A stretch of 5,116 nt of DNA from Bacteroidota bacterium (GTDB lineage Bacteria; Bacteroidota; Bacteroidia; Chitinophagales; UBA2359): NCBI GenBank assembly GCA_020629895.1, contig JAHDCM010000001.1:1-5116 (forward strand). The letters are read 5' to 3'. A program made the position numbers and the translations under genes. Of the stretch, positions 1 to 5,116 are shown piece by piece (position 1 is the stretch's first letter; each line of letters opens with the position of its first letter). Below the pieces are notes generated by a model. It was not told the DNA's origin. It saw nothing but the letters and a program-made list of their open reading frames with translations, and did no database searches.

Positions 1-16
1 CACTCATTCACTCATT
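1..16. repeat. Short tandem repeat, two copies of CACTCATT
   Basis: Two perfect adjacent 8-base copies lie directly upstream of the first start codon (23). Only 22 bases precede that gene in the window, so it cannot be seen whether the repeat continues further upstream. It may be chance sequence in an AT-rich leader. No function is assigned. Confidence 0.4.
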
Positions 17-22
17 ATTACC

Positions 23-703
23 ATGACCCGAAAAGTTATCACCACCGAAGATGGCACCTCCTCCATCTGGTGGGAAGAAATGGACGAACACTATCATTCC
101 ATCTATGGAGCCTTACAAGAATCACAACACGTGTTTATCGAAGCAGGATTAATACCTATTTTAGAACAACACCAAGACAACACCCAACCACTACATATCT
201 TAGAAATGGGCTTTGGTACAGGCTTAAATGCCTTGTTGACCCTTCAATACTGCCAACAACAGGCACCACAACAAGTCATCCATTATACCAGCCTCGAAGC
301 TTATCCCGTAGAGCAAGAAATGGTAGCTGCCCTCAATTTTCCAGCTTTATTAGGTAGTCCAACTATCTTTCAAAAAATGCATCAAGCTGCTTGGAATGAA
401 CAGGTTTCGATTACCCCTCAGTTTGTACTAGAAAAACAGCACATCCAAATACAAGATTTTAGCCCCGTTCCTCAGGCATATCAGTTATTATATTTCGATG
501 CCTTTGCTCCCACCTCGCAACCCGAATTGTGGACACAAGAAATATTTGAAAAGATGTATCTTGCACTCCAAACCAATGCTTGTTTCACCACTTATTGTGC
601 CAAAGGCGTAGTAAAACGCGCCATAAAAGCCGCAGGCTTTGACTTAGAACCTTTGCCAGGTCCAAAAAATAAACGAGAAATGACAAGAGCATGGAAACGA
701 TAA
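23..703 (+). CDS. mnmD: MnmD-type tRNA 5-aminomethyluridine methyltransferase (stand-alone MnmC N-domain homologue, DUF752)
   Basis: The 226-residue product is a class I SAM-dependent methyltransferase. By family knowledge, MnmD proteins convert nm5(s2)U to mnm5(s2)U at wobble position 34 of tRNAs after MnmE/MnmG have acted, in the cytoplasm. Visible motifs are a short N-terminal segment with YHSIYGALQES (24-34), the SAM-binding loop LEMGFGTGLN (60-69), the acidic residue E92 in LEAYP at the end of strand 2, YFDAFAP (157-163) with the likely active-site D159, YCAKG (191-195), and a C-terminal PGPKNKREMTRA block (212-223) typical of the family. The length fits a complete stand-alone MnmD. The FAD-dependent oxidase domain that follows in gammaproteobacterial MnmC is absent: a stop occurs at 701-703 and an unrelated gene follows. 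The start at 23 lacks a Shine-Dalgarno sequence, as is usual in Bacteroidota. The next gene begins 36 bases downstream. The family call is secure; the exact substrate is inferred. Confidence 0.9.
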   Translation: MTRKVITTEDGTSSIWWEEMDEHYHSIYGALQESQHVFIEAGLIPILEQHQDNTQPLHILEMGFGTGLNALLTLQYCQQQAPQQVIHYTSLEAYPVEQEMVAALNFPALLGSPTIFQKMHQAAWNEQVSITPQFVLEKQHIQIQDFSPVPQAYQLLYFDAFAPTSQPELWTQEIFEKMYLALQTNACFTTYCAKGVVKRAIKAAGFDLEPLPGPKNKREMTRAWKR

Positions 704-739
704 TACAGCCCTAATCAAATCATCTAGTTAGTCAATTTT

Positions 740-2494
740 ATGAACAAATCATTTTCGGTCATTCTACTCATAGTAGTGAGCTTATTCGAACTAAAAGCGC
801 AATCGCCTCAAATCTTACTAGATGGACGGGTAGATGATTGGGAGGCAATCCCCTTGAAATACCAAGATACTGTCAATGACCATACCCAAGCCGACTTTTT
901 AGAATTAGCCGTTACCAATGATGATGCCTACTTGTACATTAAACTAGAATTGGCAACAGAGGTGCATTTATCTGATGATAACAATATCCTGATATACTTG
1001 GATGTAGACTTCGATGCTGAGACGGGCTATCCAATCAATGGAATAGGAGGGGATTGGGTGATTGAAATGAGCCGCTTGGAGGCAAAGCGATATGATCAAA
1101 ATGGTTCTTTTCAAGAAACGACAGGATTAAATGAAATGGGAGTCATGAATATGCCCTCTGTATCAAGTCGAACACATGAACTAGCAATCCCCCTAAATGC
1201 TAGAGGTTGGCTAGGTACCTCCTTGTTTCCGCGTCCAAGTTTTCGAATAGTTATTGCAGATGGAGAGCGTTTTTTTGGAGGAGACGTGATGCCAGACGAA
1301 GGTAGTTTTGCTTATAATATTGAAATGCAAGAACCCCTAGAAGTCATACCAATTTCTTTAGAAAAAGAAGAAATGGAACATATCCGTTTAATGACGTTTA
1401 ATACAGAACAAGATGGCTTATTAAGTAGTGGTAGATTACCTGCTTTTGAACGTATTATAACCACAACACAACCTGACATTATTACTTTTAATGAATGTTG
1501 GGATACCTCCCCAAGTGAAGTAGAACGGTTATTAAATCGTTGGTTGCCTGATACTCAAGAGGGATGGTATGCCGCTAAAGAAGACCCTGGCAATATCACC
1601 GCTAGTAGGTTTCGTATTGCTCAAAGTTGGGATATTACCCAAGATGGACGCCGCCTAACAGCTTCTTTGATTGAATTGCCTAGTGGATTGGGTGAGCAAC
1701 TCTTAGTAGTAAACGCACATTTAAAATGTTGTGCAGGGGATGATCGCCGTTTAGAAGAGGCAGATGCATTTATTGATTTTATACTAGATGCTAAAACACC
1801 AGGTGGACGTATTGATATAGCGAAAGGGACTCCCATTATTTTATCAGGAGATTTAAACCTGGTAGGTAGTAGTCGCCCTTTAAAGACATTATTAACAGGA
1901 GCTATTTTTAATACAAATATATGGGGGGAAGGAGGAGAACCTGACTGGGATGGTACAGGTTTTGAGGATTTGATTTCAAGGCATTCGCATGATCGGTGGA
2001 CTTATACTTGGCGAAGAGAGTTTAGCGACTTCACGCCTGGAAGAATAGACTATTTTATTTATTCTAATAGTGTGATGCAAATCGAAAAAGCTTATACCTT
2101 AAACACCGAATCAATGCCGCAAGAGATACTAGAAAGGTACGGTTTGCAAAATGCAGATAGCGAGCGTGCATCCGATCATTTGGCTAAGGTTACTGACTTC
2201 ATCATTACACCATTAGTCACCACTGCTCTACCAAGCAATCAAAAACTTCCTGTATCTTTGTACCCAAACCCCGTTCAAGAACAACTATATGTGGAGTGGG
2301 AAACTACTCAGAAACAACCTAGTCAGTATGTGTTATATGATGTAAATGGGCAAAAGGTAAAGGAAGGTAAAATAAAGAAAGGTAGTCAGCATTTAACGAT
2401 TGACCTTGAAAACTTAGCTCCTAACTTATATCTTTTGAAGTGTATAAATGTACGGGGAGAAGTTATTTCTAGCTCTAAAATAGTTGTTAAGTAA
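740..2494 (+). CDS. Secreted endonuclease/exonuclease/phosphatase-family protein with CBM9-like N-terminal domain and T9SS sorting domain
   Basis: The 584-residue product has a Sec signal peptide (about 1-21, ending ELKAQ). A beta-rich domain follows (about 22-200), resembling CBM9-like/DOMON-type modules: it opens with ILLDGRVDDWEAIP and carries an acidic DVDFDAETGYP segment (D88, D90, D92) followed by GIGGDWVIEM, which in such domains often binds calcium. The EEP catalytic domain (about 214-488) has MTFN (N221), NECW (E252), NAHLK (N325, H327), SGDLN (D371, N373), GRIDYFIY (D437) and SDH (478-480), so the metal-binding and catalytic residues all look intact. The C-terminus (about 502-584) is a Por-type sorting domain with LYPNP (507-511) and ends LYLLK...KIVVK. 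The protein is therefore probably active and exported across the outer membrane by the type IX system. EEP enzymes cleave phosphodiesters or phosphomonoesters (DNA, phospholipid, inositol phosphates); the substrate cannot be read from sequence. No Shine-Dalgarno precedes the start. The gene lies 36 bases after mnmD and 32 before the lipoprotein gene. Confidence 0.88.
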   Translation: MNKSFSVILLIVVSLFELKAQSPQILLDGRVDDWEAIPLKYQDTVNDHTQADFLELAVTNDDAYLYIKLELATEVHLSDDNNILIYLDVDFDAETGYPINGIGGDWVIEMSRLEAKRYDQNGSFQETTGLNEMGVMNMPSVSSRTHELAIPLNARGWLGTSLFPRPSFRIVIADGERFFGGDVMPDEGSFAYNIEMQEPLEVIPISLEKEEMEHIRLMTFNTEQDGLLSSGRLPAFERIITTTQPDIITFNECWDTSPSEVERLLNRWLPDTQEGWYAAKEDPGNITASRFRIAQSWDITQDGRRLTASLIELPSGLGEQLLVVNAHLKCCAGDDRRLEEADAFIDFILDAKTPGGRIDIAKGTPIILSGDLNLVGSSRPLKTLLTGAIFNTNIWGEGGEPDWDGTGFEDLISRHSHDRWTYTWRREFSDFTPGRIDYFIYSNSVMQIEKAYTLNTESMPQEILERYGLQNADSERASDHLAKVTDFIITPLVTTALPSNQKLPVSLYPNPVQEQLYVEWETTQKQPSQYVLYDVNGQKVKEGKIKKGSQHLTIDLENLAPNLYLLKCINVRGEVISSSKIVVK

Positions 2495-2526
2495 ATTATT
2501 ACAAACAGATCAACAGAATCATATTC

Positions 2527-3825
2527 ATGAAAACGCCTGGTCATTTATTTTTCAACATGCGTTCTTTGATTCCAATAGGAATAGTACTACTATTAATCAT
2601 AGCCAGTAGTAGTGCTTGTAAACAAAAAAAAGAAGCAGCAGATAATGCTACTTCAGCGGTAGTAATGGAACATGATTACGACCAAATCTATAATGAGTTT
2701 GTGTTACAGATGGAAGAGGCTGTAAACAGAGGAGATGCCATGTTTTTTAATCGTCACTTTGATGCTGTACCATTAGTAAATGACATTGTAACACCTATCA
2801 AAGTCAATCAAACCTTAAAAGATGGTTTTCGTGCAGGTCTGCAAGAAAACTTAGATGTAGGTGAACAAATCATTAATTCACTAGGACAGACAGGACACTA
2901 TAAGTTTTTGCATTTAACAGGCTTACACGAGGCTCCAGCTGCTATTTTTCGATTAGTAGCTGCCGAAGGAATCAACTATCACGAACTAGTACTCGAACTA
3001 AATGAAAACGGCGAGCCACGTGTCAAAGATTTTTATATCTATATGGGGGGAATTAAATTTAGCCAAACCATTCAACGCCTTTTTACTGCAAGCCTTACCG
3101 AATTAGAAGATACTAGTTTTTATCACTCGCTTCCCCCAGAAGAACGATCCTTTATTAAACATAGTAAACAAATTGATGAAATTGCCGCATTGGTCACAGA
3201 TAGTAAGCATAAAAAAGCACTACAAAAAATAGATGCCTTACCTGAAAAAATGCTAGCAGATAAAATGATCCAGATCATGCGGATTAATGTAGCACACAAT
3301 GTCAATGAAAAAACCTACCAAGAAGCCGTAAAAGAGTTCAAAAAACGCTTTCCCAGTGATGCAGTTGTAGAACTAATGCAATTAGATTTTTCACTAGTAG
3401 ATAAAAAATATCCAACCATCTTACAACATATTGATAGCTTAGAGTTTAAAATAGGGGGAGACCCATACTTACATGTTATGCGTGCCGATATTTACCGAAC
3501 CCTCAACAAACTGGATACTACTGAGCTTTATCTACGCAAATGCCTGGATAAAGAACCTGAATTAGAACCCGCCTTATGGAGCATGGTAGATGTTTTATTA
3601 ACCCAAGAACGCTACCAAGAGGCAGTCGATTTATTTAAAGAAATCAAAGAGATGTTTAATGTGAATCCTGCCGAATTTGTCGTGGAGGATGGTTATCGAA
3701 AATTTTGGGATTCACAACCCTATAAGACATGGGAGACAAGCAATCCCCTAGACTCGGCAGCTCAAGAGAAATTGAAAAGAAGTTTGGCTAAAGAGATTGA
3801 TGTACAGGCTGTTAAAAAGGAATAA
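2527..3825 (+). CDS. Putative outer-membrane or periplasmic lipoprotein with C-terminal TPR-like repeats, function unknown
   Basis: The longest reading is 432 residues. A lipoprotein signal is visible: hydrophobic IPIGIVLLLIIA followed by SSSAC, with C31 as the likely lipidated cysteine. The in-frame ATG at 2557 (M11) is a better start, because it gives MRSLIPIGIV..., a 20-residue signal of normal shape; the first ten residues (MKTPGHLFFN) add an unneeded extension. Residues about 47-190 form a mixed alpha/beta domain that I do not recognise (EHDYDQIYNEFVLQMEEAV start, YHELVLELNENGEPRVKDFYIYMGG strand region); it could be NTF2-like, which is a guess. Residues about 225-380 are helical. Two TPR-like units sit at about 313-346 (PYLHVMRADIYRTLNKLD...) and 347-380 (EPALWSMVDVLLTQERYQEAVDLF...), with a weaker unit near 259-280. 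TPRs usually mediate protein contacts. No catalytic motif is seen. The close spacing to both neighbours suggests co-transcription. Confidence 0.8.
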   Translation: MKTPGHLFFNMRSLIPIGIVLLLIIASSSACKQKKEAADNATSAVVMEHDYDQIYNEFVLQMEEAVNRGDAMFFNRHFDAVPLVNDIVTPIKVNQTLKDGFRAGLQENLDVGEQIINSLGQTGHYKFLHLTGLHEAPAAIFRLVAAEGINYHELVLELNENGEPRVKDFYIYMGGIKFSQTIQRLFTASLTELEDTSFYHSLPPEERSFIKHSKQIDEIAALVTDSKHKKALQKIDALPEKMLADKMIQIMRINVAHNVNEKTYQEAVKEFKKRFPSDAVVELMQLDFSLVDKKYPTILQHIDSLEFKIGGDPYLHVMRADIYRTLNKLDTTELYLRKCLDKEPELEPALWSMVDVLLTQERYQEAVDLFKEIKEMFNVNPAEFVVEDGYRKFWDSQPYKTWETSNPLDSAAQEKLKRSLAKEIDVQAVKKE

Positions 3826-3861
3826 ACAAAAGATGTATTTTATTGTTACAAGACAAACTAA

Positions 3862-4416
3862 ATGATAAATTGGATTAACAATTGGAAGATCAACACCTCC
3901 TGGACTTTATTTTTAGACCGAGATGGGGTGTTAAATCGAAAAATTGATGCAGGTTATGTACGCAAGTGGGAAGAATTTGATTTCTTAGAGGGTGTGATGG
4001 AAATTATGCCTCTTTTTCGACGTACTTTTGGTCGAGTTGTTGTAGTTACCAATCAACAAGGTATTGGAAAAGGAATAATGGCAGAAGAAGACTTACTCCA
4101 CATCTTTGAGCGAATGCAACAAGCATTTGATGAAGTTGAAGTGGATGTCGATTGTTATTATTACTGTCCACACCTACAACGCGAACAGTGCCGCTGTCGA
4201 AAACCCAATGCAGGAATGGGCTATCAAGCAAAAGCAGATTTCCCAGAAATTGATTTTGCAAAATCAGTCATGATTGGCGACTCTATTTCCGATATGCAAT
4301 TTGCTCGAAAGTTAGGCATGAAAACCATTTTTTTAACCAATGGTCGCCCTACTCCAAAAAGCAATGAACTAATTGATTTGCGTTATCTAAGCCTAAAGGA
4401 TATGTTAGCATCCTAA
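3862..4416 (+). CDS. HAD-IIIA family phosphatase, GmhB/HisB-N type with zinc-binding loop
   Basis: The 184-residue product is a complete single-domain HAD phosphatase of the usual length for D-glycero-D-manno-heptose-1,7-bisphosphate phosphatase or histidinol-phosphate phosphatase. Visible motifs are LFLDRDGVLN (16-25), with nucleophile D19 and acid/base D21; VVTNQQGIGKG (61-71), with T63 as motif II; the zinc loop CPHLQREQCRCRKP (102-115), with ligands C102, H104, C110 and C112 and motif III lysine K114; and MIGDSISDM (137-145), with D140 and D144 for magnesium. All catalytic residues are present, so the enzyme should be active in the cytoplasm. The five-residue spacing between H104 and C110 looks more like HisB-N than long-loop GmhB proteins, but this does not decide the substrate. 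No other histidine or heptose gene is nearby. The start leaves 18 residues before the DxD motif, which is normal. The preceding gene ends 36 bases upstream. Confidence 0.88.
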   Translation: MINWINNWKINTSWTLFLDRDGVLNRKIDAGYVRKWEEFDFLEGVMEIMPLFRRTFGRVVVVTNQQGIGKGIMAEEDLLHIFERMQQAFDEVEVDVDCYYYCPHLQREQCRCRKPNAGMGYQAKADFPEIDFAKSVMIGDSISDMQFARKLGMKTIFLTNGRPTPKSNELIDLRYLSLKDMLAS

Positions 4417-4457
4417 AAATTTATCAAAACAAGCTATAATACTAAATGATTATTGAA

Positions 4458-4465
4458 TACATTTG
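4458..4465 (+). promoter_or_regulatory. Candidate Bacteroidota -7 promoter element upstream of sdhC
   Basis: TACATTTG matches the Bacteroidota primary sigma factor -7 consensus TAnnTTTG exactly. It lies in the 140-base gap after the HAD gene, which would place the transcription start near 4470-4473 and give a leader of roughly 85 bases. No TTG/TTTG -33 element is seen at the usual distance upstream (around 4434-4440), which lowers confidence. None of the gaps between genes 1-4 contains a similar match. Confidence 0.5.
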
Positions 4466-4478
4466 TGTGAGAAAAAAA

Positions 4479-4528
4479 TAGGGGAGGAGCTATTGTCTCT
4501 AAAAAAGCCTCTAAGCAGCATCCCCCTA
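4479..4528 (+). other. Possible stem-loop in the sdhC leader
   Basis: TAGGGG (4479-4484) can pair with CCCCTA (4523-4528), closing a loop of 38 bases. An alternative inner pairing is GAGG (4484-4487) with CCTC (4508-4511); it shares G4484, so the two compete in part. The stem has four G-C pairs in an otherwise AT-rich leader. It is not followed by a T-run, and it precedes rather than follows a gene, so it does not look like an intrinsic terminator. The purine-rich GGGGAGGAGC (4481-4490) is too far (about 65 bases) from the sdhC start to be its ribosome binding site. A leader-RNA role is only inferred. Confidence 0.3.
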
Positions 4529-4556
4529 AAAATTTTAATTCAGAACCAGTGCTATT

Positions 4557-5116
4557 ATGAGTTGGATTCGAAATTTTTTCACTTCCTCAATCGGAAGGAA
4601 ATTGATCATGGGACTTACAGGTTTATTCCTGTGCTTATTCCTAGTGATTCACATGTCAGGTAATTTTCAGCTACTTCTAAACGATGGAGGAGAAGCATTT
4701 AACAAATATACGAAGGAAATGACGACTAATCCCGTCATTAAAATTGCTTCAATTATCACCTACCTTGCCATTTTATTTCATGCCGTAGATGGAATCATGC
4801 TGGCAATGAAAAATAAAAAAGCACGACCTGTGAAATATGCAATGGTAAAAGGTAGTGCCAATAGTTCTTGGGCATCCCGTAATATGGCACTGCTCGGAGT
4901 AATTATTCTATTTTTCCTAGTTGTGCACCTCAAAAGCTTCTGGTTTGAAATGAAATTCGGCACGCTGCCTTATGTTGAGTATGATGGGGTAAAGTACAAA
5001 GATTTATACTCCATTGTAGTGGCTGCCTTTTCACAATGGTGGTACGTGCTTATCTATCTAATCTCATTAGTAGCTCTAGGATTACACCTACAACATGGCT
5101 TTCAAAGTGCCTTCCG
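4557..5116 (+). CDS. sdhC: Succinate dehydrogenase cytochrome b subunit (diheme b558-type SdhC), 3' end outside window
   Basis: The first 186 codons and two further bases are present; the frame is open to the window end. The family is usually about 220-230 residues long, so the fifth membrane helix and C-terminus are missing. This is the single membrane anchor of Bacteroidota succinate:quinone oxidoreductase, which passes electrons between the SdhA/SdhB subunits and menaquinone in the inner membrane. The protein starts MSWIRNFFTSSIGRKLIMGLTGLFL, typical of the family. Hydrophobic helices are at about 15-34, 60-83, 108-127 and 153-178. Histidines placed like the heme ligands of Wolinella FrdC are H32 (IHMSGNFQ), H75 (LFHAVDG), H124 (VVHLKSFWF) and H177 or H180 (LHLQHGFQ). 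The start at 4557 fits the family N-terminus and has no Shine-Dalgarno. sdhA and sdhB are expected downstream. The preceding gap carries its own promoter-like element, so this is probably the first gene of the sdh operon. Confidence 0.93.
   Translation, partial: MSWIRNFFTSSIGRKLIMGLTGLFLCLFLVIHMSGNFQLLLNDGGEAFNKYTKEMTTNPVIKIASIITYLAILFHAVDGIMLAMKNKKARPVKYAMVKGSANSSWASRNMALLGVIILFFLVVHLKSFWFEMKFGTLPYVEYDGVKYKDLYSIVVAAFSQWWYVLIYLISLVALGLHLQHGFQSAF

Noticed and set aside
70..357. Plus-strand open frame of 95 codons inside mnmD
   Set aside because: It overlaps the SAM-binding region of mnmD in another frame. Its Arg/Thr-rich translation has no domain and reflects the CAA/ACC-rich codons of the real gene.
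1621..1836. Minus-strand open frame of 71 codons inside the EEP gene
   Set aside because: It is antisense to the conserved catalytic domain (NAHLK region) and has no recognisable product; it is a by-product of the coding frame opposite.
4046..4261. Minus-strand open frame of 71 codons opposite the HAD phosphatase gene
   Set aside because: It is antisense to the motif II and zinc-loop coding region and resembles no family.
4435..4440. TATAAT, identical to the E. coli sigma-70 -10 box
   Set aside because: The Bacteroidota primary sigma factor uses TAnnTTTG instead. No TTGACA-like element lies 17 bases upstream, and the sequence is expected by chance in AT-rich DNA.
4444..4464. Inverted repeat AAATG/CATTT as a terminator for the phosphatase gene
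   Set aside because: The stem is only five base pairs, AT-rich and not followed by a T-run, so it would not terminate transcription efficiently.
4463..4663. Open frame of 66 codons beginning TTG at 4463 and overlapping the start of sdhC
   Set aside because: It overlaps the well-supported sdhC N-terminus in another frame, begins inside the candidate promoter, and its product shows no domain or signal. The GGGGAGG stretch before TTG 4493 resembles a Shine-Dalgarno, but such sites are rarely used in Bacteroidota.
4778..4963. Minus-strand open frame of 61 codons opposite sdhC
   Set aside because: It lies entirely antisense to sdhC, and its product has no recognisable feature.

Overview
The window looks like a chromosomal housekeeping segment from a member of the Bacteroidota. 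The evidence is a low-GC sequence, start codons without Shine-Dalgarno sequences, a secreted protein with a C-terminal type IX secretion (Por) sorting domain, a single-protein diheme-type SdhC, and a match to the Bacteroidota -7 promoter element (TAnnTTTG). Residue-level resemblance suggests a Saprospiria-like lineage, but this is only an impression and cannot be settled from the window.

Layout: five genes, all on the + strand. (1) 23-703 is a stand-alone MnmD-type tRNA wobble-uridine methyltransferase. (2) 740-2494 is a secreted protein with a CBM9-like N-terminal domain, an endonuclease/exonuclease/phosphatase (EEP) catalytic domain and a T9SS sorting tail. (3) 2527-3825 is a lipoprotein with an unrecognised N-terminal domain and C-terminal TPR-like helices; its start is probably at 2557. 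(4) 3862-4416 is a zinc-binding HAD-IIIA phosphatase of the GmhB/HisB-N type. (5) 4557-5116 is the 5' part of sdhC, the cytochrome b subunit of succinate:quinone oxidoreductase, cut by the window end.

Genes 1-4 are separated by only 32-36 bases, with no promoter or terminator visible between them, so they may be co-transcribed. Their products (tRNA modification, extracellular phosphoesterase, envelope lipoprotein, sugar/histidinol phosphatase) do not form an obvious pathway. The 140-base gap before sdhC differs: it holds a promoter-like element and a possible leader hairpin, so sdhC probably begins a new transcription unit, whose sdhA and sdhB would be expected beyond the window.

I see no RNA gene, CRISPR array, insertion sequence, phage gene or toxin/defence module, and no convincing new system. 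The points most worth following are the domain combination of the EEP protein, the uncharacterised lipoprotein, the ambiguous substrate of the HAD phosphatase, and the sdhC leader.
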